From positions 310,001 to 374,000 of the forward strand of contig NZ_JAPNKA010000001.1 of assembly GCF_026626635.1 (NCBI RefSeq): 64,000 nucleotides of DNA, read 5' to 3'. Positions 52,304 to 60,923 of this stretch are shown piece after piece (within the stretch, counting starts at the first letter, position 1; every line of letters starts with the position of its first letter). Position numbers and translations under genes: made by a program. Source of the DNA: Archangium lansingense (GTDB lineage: Bacteria; Myxococcota; Myxococcia; Myxococcales; Myxococcaceae). Under the pieces are notes generated by a model. That model was not told the origin of the DNA. It made no database searches and saw only the letters and a program-made list of their open reading frames with translations.

Positions 52304-53962
52304 ATGACGTGGCGGGTGTCCGAGACCGATAGACGGCTGCGAGGGTGCGCGCTGGCGCTCGCCCTGGGCTCGGCGGGGCTCTCCTCGCCCGCGTGGGCCC
52401 AGGGGAGCACCCCCCTGCCCGGCGCCTATGCCGAGTGGCACGAGGCGAAGAACCGCGAGGAGGACGCGGAGCCTCGTGAGTTCGTCCTCATCAACTACTT
52501 CTTCACGCGGGTCACCGCCTCCAACCAGCTCGCCGACCCCTCCGGCCTCAAGGGCGTGGCGCTGGGTCCCATCGGCCTGCCCGCCGGCAGCGCGGTGCGC
52601 GTGGATGGCCGCTCGGCCTTCTTCGTCGAGCAGCGCTGGATTCCCGTCCTCGAGTACAGCCCGTTCTTCATGGACGGCCTGGCCAGCTTCCGCGCCCAGG
52701 TCGAGGTGGACTACCTCTGGGGCCGCTCGGCCAATGCCTTGCAGCAGAACGAGGGCGGTGGCTTCAACGCCGACCAGGTCAACATCCAGACGAAGAACGT
52801 CAACGTCGCCCTCTACCCCACGAAGAAGCCGGCCGAGCTGGCCATCGTGATGGGCACGCAGCCCGTTTACGACTCGTACTTCGATCCGACGCGCACCCCG
52901 CTCAACGACATCATCCGCACCGGCTACAAGCTGGCCTTCCTGGGCAGCGACGCCACCGGCCTCTCCGCCTTCAGCCACTACAAGGGCCACTCCTCTCGCC
53001 TGAGCCTGCTGCCGCTGGGCAGCGCCCAGGCGGACAAGGCGCTGCTGGATGACCCCCGGCTGAAGTACGCCGTGCTCGGCATGGCCGACTACGCCTACCC
53101 CGTGGCTCCGGGCACCCAGGTGGGCCTGTCCGCGTGGTACCTGCGCGACGACACCAAGGGCGATGCCTACGCCTTCGAGGGCCTCGTGAAGAGCGGCCCC
53201 TCCTCCTCGGGCCTGCCCTTCTTCGTGGGCACCTCGCGTTTCAACATCGAGCGGCCCACGGGTTGGGTGGGGTGGCTGGGCGCCAACTTCCACCACAACA
53301 TCGACTTCCGCACCGGCCCCTTCGGCGCCTCGGGTTTCGTCATGTACAACCTGGGCCGCTACGAGAGCAGCAACCCGGAGACCACCGCCAACCCCGCCGT
53401 GGACATCAGCGGCCTCTCCGCCAACCTGGAGCTGCTCTACAACTTCGGCCGCACCCCGGCGGACCTCGTGACGCTGGAGGGCATGTTCTCCACCGGCGAC
53501 TCGAACCTCGACGACGGCCGCTACACCAGCGCCTTCACGCTCAACCAGTACGGCCTCCCCGGCGCCGTGTGGTTCAACCACAAGATGCTGCTGCTGTTCC
53601 CCTTCACCAGCACGGCCAACAACTACACGGGCGCGGTGACGGACCTCTCCAACCAGGGCTTCGGTCTCCAGACGGTCCTCGCCACCGGCGCGTATGACCT
53701 CATCCCCAACAAGCTCAACCTCAAGCTGGGCGTGGGCCATGCGCGGAGCAGCGTCACGCCTCCGGAGACCACGCCGGGTGTCGCTCGTGGTCGCATCATC
53801 GGCACCGAAATCAATGCCGAGCTGCGCTACACCATTCGCTACCTCATGACCGTGGGCCTGCACGGTGGCTACATGTTCCGCGGCAACTTCTACGACGGGA
53901 ATCCGCGCGTCACCACCAACCCGTGGGCCGCCTTCACCACCTTCACCTGGTACGCCTTCTGA
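52304..53962 (+). CDS. outer-membrane beta-barrel protein
   Basis: 552 residues with a signal peptide (ends ~PAWAQ). The mature protein is made of alternating amphipathic strands (REFVLINYFFTRVTA, SFRAQVEVDYLWGRS, TGWVGWLGANFHHNI) and ends in Phe (TFTWYAF), the usual C-terminal signal for barrel assembly. Probable porin- or transporter-type barrel. It starts 48 bases after the lipoprotein and ends 2 bases before an alpha/beta hydrolase, indicating a common transcript. Substrate unknown; neighbours point to a hydrophobic or lipid compound. Confidence 0.82.
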   Translation: MTWRVSETDRRLRGCALALALGSAGLSSPAWAQGSTPLPGAYAEWHEAKNREEDAEPREFVLINYFFTRVTASNQLADPSGLKGVALGPIGLPAGSAVRVDGRSAFFVEQRWIPVLEYSPFFMDGLASFRAQVEVDYLWGRSANALQQNEGGGFNADQVNIQTKNVNVALYPTKKPAELAIVMGTQPVYDSYFDPTRTPLNDIIRTGYKLAFLGSDATGLSAFSHYKGHSSRLSLLPLGSAQADKALLDDPRLKYAVLGMADYAYPVAPGTQVGLSAWYLRDDTKGDAYAFEGLVKSGPSSSGLPFFVGTSRFNIERPTGWVGWLGANFHHNIDFRTGPFGASGFVMYNLGRYESSNPETTANPAVDISGLSANLELLYNFGRTPADLVTLEGMFSTGDSNLDDGRYTSAFTLNQYGLPGAVWFNHKMLLLFPFTSTANNYTGAVTDLSNQGFGLQTVLATGAYDLIPNKLNLKLGVGHARSSVTPPETTPGVARGRIIGTEINAELRYTIRYLMTVGLHGGYMFRGNFYDGNPRVTTNPWAAFTTFTWYAF

Positions 53963-53964
53963 CC

Positions 53965-54999
53965 ATGAAGACTCGTGCTCTGGGCCTGCTCGCGCTCGCG
54001 AGCCTCTCCACCGGGTGCGTCACCTCGTACAACGCGCGCCCGCCCCTGTCCTTCCAGGACTTCGACTACTCCTCCCCCGACGGCAAGCCCTGGCCGGTCC
54101 AGCGCTTCGCCCTGGGCGAAACCACCTCCGCCTACGGTCTGAAGGAGGTGCCGGAGATCGCCTACGTCGAGCTCAACCCCTCGGGACAGCAGACCGTCCT
54201 CTTCATCCACGGCCTCGGCTCGTACCTGAAGTTCTGGCGCTACCAGCTCGATGCGTTCGCCGCGCAGGGCTACCGCGTCATCGCCGTGGACCTGCCCGGC
54301 TACGGCAAGTCCGACAAGCCCGCCTCCTTCCCCTACACCATGGAGGCCATGGGCGATGCGGTGCATGAGCTCGTCCAGAAGCTCGGCGTGCAGAAGCCCA
54401 TCCTCGTGGGTCACTCCATGGGCGGGCAGACGTCGCTCTCCTACGCCCTGCGCTACCCCGAGGACGTGAAGGCGCTCGTGCTCACGTCCCCCGCCGGCTT
54501 CGAGAAGTTCAGCCCCCGCGAGAAAGCCTGGTTCAAGCGCTCCTTCAGCACCGCCCTCATCAAGGGCTCGCCCGAGTACGGCATCTGGGGCAGCGTGCGC
54601 CAGTCCAACTTCGAGCGCTGGCGGCCCGAGCTCGACTGGCTCATCGAGGAGCGCGTGCGCGTGGCCAAGAGCCCCGAGTTCGACTCCTACGCCTACGCCA
54701 ACGTGCGCACCGTGAATGGGCTGGCCCACAACGACTTCGTGCGCGACAGCCTCCACCGCGTCTCCGTCCCCACCCTCATCATCTACGGCGAGGATGACCG
54801 CCTCATCCCCAACCCCTTCCTTCACGGGGGCGAGGTGGGCGACATCATGCGCTACGGCCACGAGAACATCCCCGGCTCGAAGCGGGTGGGCCTGGACCGC
54901 TGCGGCCACACCGTCCAGATGGACTGCCCCCAGGACTACAACGCGCAGGTGCTCGCGTTCCTCGAGGGCCTGGAGTCCGGCGGCGGCTCTCAGCCGTAA
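53965..54999 (+). CDS. alpha/beta hydrolase lipoprotein
   Basis: 344 residues. The lipobox is SLSTGC (Cys18). Hydrolase core: LFIHGLGSYLKFWRY (oxyanion), GHSMGG nucleophile elbow, IIYGEDDRLIPNPF (acid) and DRCGHTVQMD (His). Starts two bases after the barrel gene. As a surface or periplasmic lipoprotein hydrolase beside a barrel and an acyl ligase, it may release acids for import and activation (inference). It is followed by a strong terminator. Confidence 0.88.
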   Translation: MKTRALGLLALASLSTGCVTSYNARPPLSFQDFDYSSPDGKPWPVQRFALGETTSAYGLKEVPEIAYVELNPSGQQTVLFIHGLGSYLKFWRYQLDAFAAQGYRVIAVDLPGYGKSDKPASFPYTMEAMGDAVHELVQKLGVQKPILVGHSMGGQTSLSYALRYPEDVKALVLTSPAGFEKFSPREKAWFKRSFSTALIKGSPEYGIWGSVRQSNFERWRPELDWLIEERVRVAKSPEFDSYAYANVRTVNGLAHNDFVRDSLHRVSVPTLIIYGEDDRLIPNPFLHGGEVGDIMRYGHENIPGSKRVGLDRCGHTVQMDCPQDYNAQVLAFLEGLESGGGSQP

Positions 55000-55052
55000 A
55001 GCCAGACACCAGAGGGGGGACTCCTCGGCGTCCCCCGCCCCCGTGCGCCGCG

Positions 55053-55095
55053 GCTGCGCGAGCGGGCCATCGCGGCCGGCGCACGCGGCGCCTGA
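55053..55095 (+). pseudogene. 3' fossil of an acyl-ligase gene
   Basis: Encodes LRERAIAAGARGA and a stop, matching the final LRERAIAAGVG of the acyl-CoA synthetase at 49973-51520; the DNA CGAGCGGGCCATCGC is also shared. Nothing of the rest of a ligase is left. It lies after the alpha/beta hydrolase, before the terminator. Confidence 0.55.
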
Positions 55096-55117
55096 GCCCT
55101 CCGGGCCTGGAAACACG

Positions 55118-55155
55118 ACGGCCCCGGCCTGCCCATGCGAGGCGGCCGGGGCCGT
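55118..55155. terminator. hairpin terminator between convergent genes
   Basis: ACGGCCCCGGCC pairs perfectly with GGCCGGGGCCGT across a 14-base loop. On the plus strand it is followed by TGTCTTTG. It probably serves the plus-strand operon and possibly the minus-strand lipase-like gene as well. Confidence 0.7.
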
Positions 55156-55209
55156 TGTCTTTGCTGCGCGGGGCCCCCCGGCGAGGGAGGGCCCCGGCGC
55201 ATCAGCGCA

Positions 55210-57153
55210 TCAGTCGCGCGAGGTGAAGTGGGTGGAGATCTTGTTCCACACCGCCGGGGTCGCGCCCATCTCCAGGTGGCCATAGGGCATGCCTTCCTGC
55301 TTCGCGTCCGCCGTCTTCTTGGTGGAGGTCCACCCCTGGGTGAGCTGGTTCACCGCGGCGATGCTCGCGTTGAAGAGCACGCCGTCACCATTCACCGAGC
55401 AGGTGCTGCAGCTCATGCCGTCCGTCTCGAAGCGCGCGTCGGTGCTCGCCCCGTACGTGTTGCCGTAGAGGACGTAGAGCGAGGGCAGCCGCGCGTCCAG
55501 GCCGCGCTCGGACAGCCGGGTGATGAACTTGCCGCCCATCTCCTTGGCCGCCGCGATGCCCAGGCTCTGGATGAGGCGGTACTTCGCGTAGCCCAGCGAG
55601 TCGTAGCCCTCGCGGTTCTGGTTGGTGTTGTACGCGTGGTAGGCGTAGCAGGGGTTGCCCGTGGGATCGAAGGCCGTCGCCTTGCACTGGGTGTTGGTGC
55701 TGTCCAGGTAGCCCGCCGCGATGAAGGGGTTGTACGGGTTGTAGATGAGCTTCTGGTCCACCCACGGGAAGTACCGGTTCTCGTCGGGGTCCACGCTGGA
55801 CCACTCGGAGCCGCTGCGGTCCGGGATGGGGTAGAGGGTCCGCAGGTCCTCCGCCGTCTGGAGCTGGCCCAGGTAGGCGTTCACGTACTTGCCGCTGTCG
55901 TTCACGCTGCCGAAGAGGCTCATGTTGTACTCGTCGAAGCTGAAGGAGCTCGAGGACAGGCCCTGGTTCACGTTCAGGTTGAGCAGCGTGCCGCCCGTGA
56001 CGGGCTTTCCGGTGGAGTCCAGGCCGGTGATGTTGGAGATGTGGATGCGGCGGAAGTAGTCCGGCCAGGTGCCGCCGGAGCCCTCGCACACGCTCTCCGC
56101 GTAGGGGTTGTTGTACCAGGGCACGTCCGGCCCCCAGTTCACGCACTGGAGGGCGGAGAAGTACGTCCACGGCATGGGGCCACGGCCCACCGGCGCGTTG
56201 GAGGAGGTGCTGGCGATGGTCAGCGTGTGGATGGGGTGGCGGAAGTTCAGGTCGATGCCCTTGTGCGGGCCCGACAGCGCCACGTAGGTGCGCACCGAGT
56301 CGTCATACGCCGGCACCGCCTTGGCCTGCTCCGCCGCCATGCGCTCGAAGAAGCGCGTGGTGCTGAAGCCCGTCCAGGTGGGTGCGTTGGTCAGCCACGC
56401 GTCCACCGACAGCACGCCCTTGCTCCACGCCACCACGTCCACGCGCGCCACGCCCGGGTGCAGCGCCTTGATGCGCGTGACGGCGTTGGCCACGTTGGTG
56501 GCCTGGCTGAAGTTGTCGCCGTGGAAGTTGCCGAAGGTGACGGCGTAGACGCAGCGGTTCTTGCTCTCCAGGTCCTGGACGAAGCCCGTCACCTGCGAGG
56601 CGCCGCCGTACGCGCTGCCCGTCCCATCGTTGCCGCTGGGGAAGAGCCACACGTTGCCGTCCTGCATGGCGCCGTGCACCAACAGCGTGGGCGTCAGGTT
56701 CACGTTGCACGTGCGCGCCGCCGTCTTCGTGCCCTTGTGCAGCAGCACGAAGCGGGCCTCGGGCCGGGTGGGGCCCGGGGTGGGGCAGGTGCTCCCCGCC
56801 GTCGTGGCACAGCTGTTGGCGTAATAGAGGTTGAACGCGTTGACGAGCTGCTGGTTGAGCGAGCCGAAGTACGTCCGCACCGGGTAGCTCGAGGACTGGA
56901 AGGTGTCCTGGTCCCGCAGCTTCTCCGTGCGGCGGTTGTAGTTCTCGGAGCGGTAGAGTTGCTTGCCCTCGAGCAGCTCGATTTCACCCCAGGACCAGCT
57001 CGGGGGCTTGTACGTCCCGACGACGCGGTAGCTGTTGGTCGGCGCCGAGTTGGCGTCGAAGTAGGGGGCCAGGTCCGTGGGCAGTGCGGCGCCAGCCAGG
57101 GGGGCGGAGAGCAGCGCCGCCGCCGAGAGCGACAGCTTCAACGACATCTTCAT
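55210..57153 (-). CDS. secreted lipase-like alpha/beta hydrolase
   Basis: 647 residues with a signal peptide (ends ~LAGAALP). LLVHGAMQDGNVW forms the oxyanion region; the nucleophile elbow is VAWSKGVLSVD (AxSxG in place of GxSxG, a variant known from some bacterial lipases). The protein has many Tyr/Asn/Gly and several cysteines (SCATTAGSTC, CEGSGG, MSCSTCSVNGDGV), and ends near HLEMG, whose His may complete the triad. An AGGT lies before the ATG. It is on the opposite strand from the ligase/barrel operon and 55 bases after the start-side gene at 57209-58264, so those two may share a transcript. Confidence 0.85.
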   Translation of the reverse strand: MKMSLKLSLSAAALLSAPLAGAALPTDLAPYFDANSAPTNSYRVVGTYKPPSWSWGEIELLEGKQLYRSENYNRRTEKLRDQDTFQSSSYPVRTYFGSLNQQLVNAFNLYYANSCATTAGSTCPTPGPTRPEARFVLLHKGTKTAARTCNVNLTPTLLVHGAMQDGNVWLFPSGNDGTGSAYGGASQVTGFVQDLESKNRCVYAVTFGNFHGDNFSQATNVANAVTRIKALHPGVARVDVVAWSKGVLSVDAWLTNAPTWTGFSTTRFFERMAAEQAKAVPAYDDSVRTYVALSGPHKGIDLNFRHPIHTLTIASTSSNAPVGRGPMPWTYFSALQCVNWGPDVPWYNNPYAESVCEGSGGTWPDYFRRIHISNITGLDSTGKPVTGGTLLNLNVNQGLSSSSFSFDEYNMSLFGSVNDSGKYVNAYLGQLQTAEDLRTLYPIPDRSGSEWSSVDPDENRYFPWVDQKLIYNPYNPFIAAGYLDSTNTQCKATAFDPTGNPCYAYHAYNTNQNREGYDSLGYAKYRLIQSLGIAAAKEMGGKFITRLSERGLDARLPSLYVLYGNTYGASTDARFETDGMSCSTCSVNGDGVLFNASIAAVNQLTQGWTSTKKTADAKQEGMPYGHLEMGATPAVWNKISTHFTSRD

Positions 57154-57208
57154 ATGACCTCCATCAACGACACATGTGGGGTTCTTCCTACGAGGGGGGG
57201 ACAGGGAC

Positions 57209-58264
57209 TCAGCGGGCGTGCTCGCGGAGGAAGGGGATGGCGAGCCGCTCGAACTGCTGGGGCTTCTCCACGTGCGGGCTGTGGCCGGTGTCCGGGAGCA
57301 CTTCCTCGCGGAAGTGGCCACCGTTGGCGGCATAGCGCTCGAGCAGCCTGCGCGTCTGGAGGATCATCGGCTGCGGCGGGTAGATGTCCTCGCCGGGCCA
57401 GCCAGGGATGGCGCCCAGCTTGCCGAGGTAGCCGAAGTCGAAGAGCGAGGTGTCGGAGACGATGACGTCGTCCGCGCCGCGGATCCACAGCACGTCCGGC
57501 TTCTGGGAGAGCGAGGCGAACGCGCTCAGGTTGAAGTACTTGGGCGAGAAGGAGTTGTTCATCCCCGTGGTGCCCGGCGCCACGCCCGGCCAGTTCGGGC
57601 TCTGCTCGAAGGTGCCGGGGTAGTGCGCGTCCCCCACACGGGTGGAGAGCACCGAGTCCAGCAGGGCCTCCTCGTTGGGCGCCTTGAAGGGCGGCTTCAC
57701 GTAGCAGCCGTTCATCACGTTGCGCGGAGACGTCTGGCTCTCCGCCGAGCGTTCCTTCCTCGCCAGGCGCTGCACGAAGTCGGGGTTGGCGGTGCCACCG
57801 CCCGAGCCCGCGAAGTCCGGCCAGCAGGGCGTGCCGTCCGCGTCACGCGTGCCGCCGAATCCATACGGAGAGACGGGCGCCTCTAGCACCAGGCCGGCCA
57901 CGCGCTCCGGGTGGTCGATGGCCAGCTGCATCACCACGCCCGCACCGGCGGAGTGGGCCACGAAGAGGGCACGCGCGAGCCCCAGTGCGTCCATCAGCGA
58001 GAGCACGTCGTCGCTGTGGTCGCGCATGCCGCGCGTGGCGTCGATGGGCTTGGGCTCGGTGTCCCCGTAGCCCCGCAGGTCCGGTGCGATGCCGCGCAGT
58101 CCCGCGGGAAGGCGCGAGAGCAGGCTTTCGAAGAAGGCGGAGGACGAGCAGTTGCCATGCACGAACAGCACTGGAAAGCCCTCCTCTCCGGCCATGCGCG
58201 TGTGCATCGTGAGCCGCTTCGCCTGGATGTTGCGGGACTCCACGACTCGGGCTTTGTCGGTCAT
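57209..58264 (-). CDS. alpha/beta hydrolase
   Basis: 351 residues, no signal peptide. LFVHGNCSSSAFFES (oxyanion), VAHSAGAGV nucleophile elbow (AHSAG), IRGADDVIVSD (acid) and DTGHSPHVEKP (His). A cap domain of ~100 residues lies between the elbow and the acid. The type is similar to epoxide hydrolases or C-C bond hydrolases; substrate unknown. AAGGGAGCG precedes the ATG. It is followed after 55 bases by the secreted lipase-like gene on the same strand. Confidence 0.9.
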   Translation of the reverse strand: MTDKARVVESRNIQAKRLTMHTRMAGEEGFPVLFVHGNCSSSAFFESLLSRLPAGLRGIAPDLRGYGDTEPKPIDATRGMRDHSDDVLSLMDALGLARALFVAHSAGAGVVMQLAIDHPERVAGLVLEAPVSPYGFGGTRDADGTPCWPDFAGSGGGTANPDFVQRLARKERSAESQTSPRNVMNGCYVKPPFKAPNEEALLDSVLSTRVGDAHYPGTFEQSPNWPGVAPGTTGMNNSFSPKYFNLSAFASLSQKPDVLWIRGADDVIVSDTSLFDFGYLGKLGAIPGWPGEDIYPPQPMILQTRRLLERYAANGGHFREEVLPDTGHSPHVEKPQQFERLAIPFLREHAR

Positions 58265-58334
58265 CTGCGCGCTCCCTTGGGGTTGTTGCCGCTGAACACC
58301 CTCGAAAGATGATGGGTGATTCAGGTATCAGATG

Positions 58335-58363
58335 GGATAACCCAGGCCTTTCGCTTCGGTCAA
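58335..58363 (-). promoter_or_regulatory. possible promoter of the alpha/beta hydrolase gene
   Basis: On the minus strand TTGACC (58358-58363) is followed after 17 bases by TTATCC (58335-58340), about 70 bases upstream of the start. Only partial match to sigma-70 consensus. Confidence 0.35.
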
Positions 58364-58530
58364 ACAATCCCTTTCTTTCTCAACCCCTCCGTCGCGCCCG
58401 CTGATCCTTGACGCGATGCGTGATGTGGCGGTTTACACGCACCCCTCCCCCTGGTCGGAGTTGGTGGGTGTACGAAGAGCTGACTTCAGCACTCCCCATA
58501 TCCGACCTTGCTGCGTAGGTTGGGTGACGC

Positions 58531-59427
58531 ATGAGGTCAGGACTCGCAGAGATGACTCTCTGCGTCATGCTGCTCCTGACCACGCGTGTCTCCGCTGAGG
58601 GGCAGGAGGCGCAGCAGGGCTTACGTAAGCCGAGGCTGCGCGCAGTCCGGGTGACGGGTCGGGCCGAGGAGGTACGCGTGGCCGCCAGGACGGCGACGCG
58701 GATCCGTTTCGACACCGCCCTGGACGCGGAGCGCACGCGCCTGGAGGACGGGCGCGGACGTTTCGAACCCCTCCTGGTGGGCAATGGCTTCCTCGTCGTC
58801 ACTCCGCGCGAGGAGCTCCCCGCGGGCGAGCACGTGGCGCTGCGCGCAGTGCTCTCCGACGGCACCGAGGTGCCCTTCGTGCTCGCCGCCAGCGCCTCCG
58901 AGGTGGACGTGCAAGTGCGCGTCTCCCGGTACGACGCTGCTCCCGCCCGCGTGCGCGAGGCATCCACCGTGGTGTCCGCGGTGTGGCGCGAGCGCGTGTG
59001 GGCGCCGCGCGGCGGAATCGTGGAGTGGCCCGAGCGGCGCTCGCGCCGAGGTGGGGGCCAGGCCGGACAGCTCGCGGAGTCCATGCTGGTACTCGCCGCG
59101 CGCTCCGGGCCGCTGCCCCAGGCGGTGGCATGGCCGCAGGGAGCGGGGCTCGAGGTGGAGCGGCGCATGTTCCACGCCGGCGGACTGTCCGGTTTCGTGG
59201 TGCGCGTGAGGAATCCGGATCCGCTGCGGCCCTGGGAGCCTGGCGATGTCCGGGTGCGTCATGCGGAGGGAGGCGGGGAGGTGAAGGTGCTGGCCCTGCG
59301 CATGGGGCCCGGGTTGCTCCCGCCAGGTGGGTGGGGGTGGCTCGTCGTCGTCACCCCGGCCCTGCCGCAGGACGGGCAGGCCCGGTTCGAGCTGGAGCTG
59401 CGTGGACGGAAGGGCGTCGCGCTGTGA
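58531..59427 (+). CDS. DUF2381-type protein (myxobacterial paralogous family)
   Basis: 298 residues with a signal peptide (MTLCVMLLLTTRVSA inside the first 22 residues). The pattern ATRIRFDTALDAERTRLEDG then VTPREELPAGEHVAL, a beta-rich N-terminal domain, and the EWPERRSRRGGGQAG to GWGWLVVVTP C-terminal half match the DUF2381/TIGR02268 family known mostly from myxobacteria, often encoded near Ser/Thr kinases. Role unknown. Two small Cys-rich genes follow on the same strand. Confidence 0.75.
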   Translation: MRSGLAEMTLCVMLLLTTRVSAEGQEAQQGLRKPRLRAVRVTGRAEEVRVAARTATRIRFDTALDAERTRLEDGRGRFEPLLVGNGFLVVTPREELPAGEHVALRAVLSDGTEVPFVLAASASEVDVQVRVSRYDAAPARVREASTVVSAVWRERVWAPRGGIVEWPERRSRRGGGQAGQLAESMLVLAARSGPLPQAVAWPQGAGLEVERRMFHAGGLSGFVVRVRNPDPLRPWEPGDVRVRHAEGGGEVKVLALRMGPGLLPPGGWGWLVVVTPALPQDGQARFELELRGRKGVAL

Positions 59428-59468
59428 GCGGGGGGGCAGCCGTGAGTGCAGTGAGCCCGGAGGTCGTC

Positions 59469-59642
59469 ATGGAAATGAACAGGAAGACGTACTGGCGCCG
59501 TTGGATGTTGGCCATTGGTGCTGCAGCAGCTCTCGCAGGAGGTGCCGCCTATGCGATGCAGAAGGAATGCTGGAACTGCTCGCCTTGTGGCTGCTCGCCG
59601 GATGGGGGCTACCTCATGTGTTGTGAGATCAACGCCTGCTGA
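59469..59642 (+). CDS. 57-residue Cys-rich secreted peptide
   Basis: MEMNRKTYWRRWMLAIGAAA starts a signal peptide (cleavage near AAYAM), followed by a ~27-residue mature part with seven cysteines (KECWNCSPCGCSPDGG, MCCEINAC). GGAGG lies six bases before the ATG. No family recognised. It could be a disulfide-rich envelope peptide, a metal-binding peptide or a precursor of a modified peptide; no maturation enzyme is adjacent, so the last is less likely. Confidence 0.6.
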   Translation: MEMNRKTYWRRWMLAIGAAAALAGGAAYAMQKECWNCSPCGCSPDGGYLMCCEINAC

Positions 59643-59784
59643 GTGAAGCGATCGGGTCATGAAGATTGGTGCGGAACCGGGACATGCCTCCCACGGATAA
59701 TGGGAGGAGTGCCCCGGAGGCCCGTCGCACCGTGAGATGGAAATGCCCACCGTCACGGAGGGGATGACATGAGAGACGCAGCAC

Positions 59785-60918
59785 ATGCGTGAGCGGACAC
59801 GCCCGAAGCAATTCGCGCTCGCGTTCGCTTTTGGAGGAGTCGTGGTCTTCCTCTGGCAGCTCGCTACCGCGTCCCCCGGCCCCGGTCCGTGGGACTCCCC
59901 GTCCGCTCCCCTCGCTCTTCCTCAAGAGCCCTCCCGGCCTCGAGCTCTCCTCCACGGAGCTTCCGTGCTCGATGCCAGCTTCGCCGCCTCCTCCGCCTCG
60001 CGCCTGGTGAAGGTCGTCCCTTCGTGGATGCAGCCTCGCCCTTTATATGGTGCTCCTCCCGAGCCACCTCCTTCACCGCCTCCACCTCCACCTCCTTCCG
60101 CCACCGTCCTGCCGCTCGCCTCACAGGAGCTTGCGCCGGATGGCCTTCCCGTCTCGGCGATGCGCTGCTCTCGAGCGGACGAGGGGTTCGACTGTGGGAG
60201 TTGTCGCACCGATGGGGACTGTCCCGCCGGACAGGGGTGCGTGGCCAACCGCGAGACGCGCCGCTTCGAGTGCATGGCCTCCGAATGCGAGGAGGACGCC
60301 CACTGCTTTCCCGGGGCCGTGTGTCGCTCCGTCACCACCGGAGCCACCGGCATCGTCGTCCGCCGCTGTGCCCCCGAGGGCGTGCGCCGCGAGGGCGAGC
60401 CGTGTGATGCATTACCCGTCTCGTCCGCGAGCTCCTGCCGCGAGGGCCTGCGCTGCGTGAACCAGGTGTGTTCCGCGCCGTGCTCCCTCGACGGCAGTGC
60501 GCGCTGTGAAGCGGGCTTCGTCTGTACCGACAGCCTCGACGGTCCCGGGTGCTTCCCGGACTGTCAGCGGCGCGGGTGCCCTGACGGACAACAGTGCACC
60601 CGCGTCCGGGACGACGAGTACCAATGTCTGGTGGACTCCCAGGGTGATTGCCGAGACACCCCGTGCCCCGAGGGCGAGCGCTGCAACATGCGCATGTCCC
60701 GGGGCCGCGCTGTTTTCTGGTGTGCCCAGGTCTGCAATCCCGTGCTTCCCGACTCGTGCTCCGCCGGGAAGGTTTGCGGGATGGGCAGCCCCACGGCCAG
60801 CACCTGCTTTCGCAGTTGCGACCCCGTGGACCCCGAGGCCTGTGGCCCCGGGTGGTCCTGCTCCACTGTCACCGAAGACATGTCTGTCTTTGGGTGCACT
60901 CCGGAGCTGAGGCAGTAG
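59785..60918 (+). CDS. Cys-rich surface protein
   Basis: 377 residues. An N-terminal helix (ALAFAFGGVVVFLWQL) anchors or exports it; ~100 residues of Pro/Ser linker (PPPPPPPS at ~97) lead into a cysteine-rich region of ~250 residues with repeated CxxGxxC-like units (DCGSCRTDGDCPAGQGC, CRDTPCPEGERC, SCSAGKVCGMGSP). Such arrays resemble the Cys-rich repeats of myxobacterial secreted proteins. It follows the small peptide by ~140 bases and converges on the FG-GAP nuclease gene with only five bases between stops. Confidence 0.8.
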   Translation: MRERTRPKQFALAFAFGGVVVFLWQLATASPGPGPWDSPSAPLALPQEPSRPRALLHGASVLDASFAASSASRLVKVVPSWMQPRPLYGAPPEPPPSPPPPPPPSATVLPLASQELAPDGLPVSAMRCSRADEGFDCGSCRTDGDCPAGQGCVANRETRRFECMASECEEDAHCFPGAVCRSVTTGATGIVVRRCAPEGVRREGEPCDALPVSSASSCREGLRCVNQVCSAPCSLDGSARCEAGFVCTDSLDGPGCFPDCQRRGCPDGQQCTRVRDDEYQCLVDSQGDCRDTPCPEGERCNMRMSRGRAVFWCAQVCNPVLPDSCSAGKVCGMGSPTASTCFRSCDPVDPEACGPGWSCSTVTEDMSVFGCTPELRQ

Positions 60919-60923
60919 GCGCG

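Noticed and set aside
48749..53863. 1704-residue open frame on the minus strand
   Set aside because: It lies opposite well-supported TetR, KAS-III-like, ligase, lipoprotein and barrel genes. Its composition (His/Arg/Val/Gly-rich, no motifs) is what the antisense of high-GC codons gives.
47406..54999. Full ole-type (OleABCD) olefin biosynthesis cluster
   Set aside because: SDR, KAS-III-like, ligase and hydrolase types are all present, but the KAS-III-like lacks the OleA His/Asn, the hydrolase is a lipoprotein, and the ligase reads as an ordinary acyl-CoA ligase.
55135..57465. 776-residue plus-strand open frame
   Set aside because: Antisense to the secreted lipase-like gene, which has signal peptide and hydrolase motifs.
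59687..59707. CCTCCCA...TGGGAGG hairpin as a terminator
   Set aside because: A 7-bp stem without a following T-tract; weak compared with the hairpins at 38.4 and 55.1 kb.
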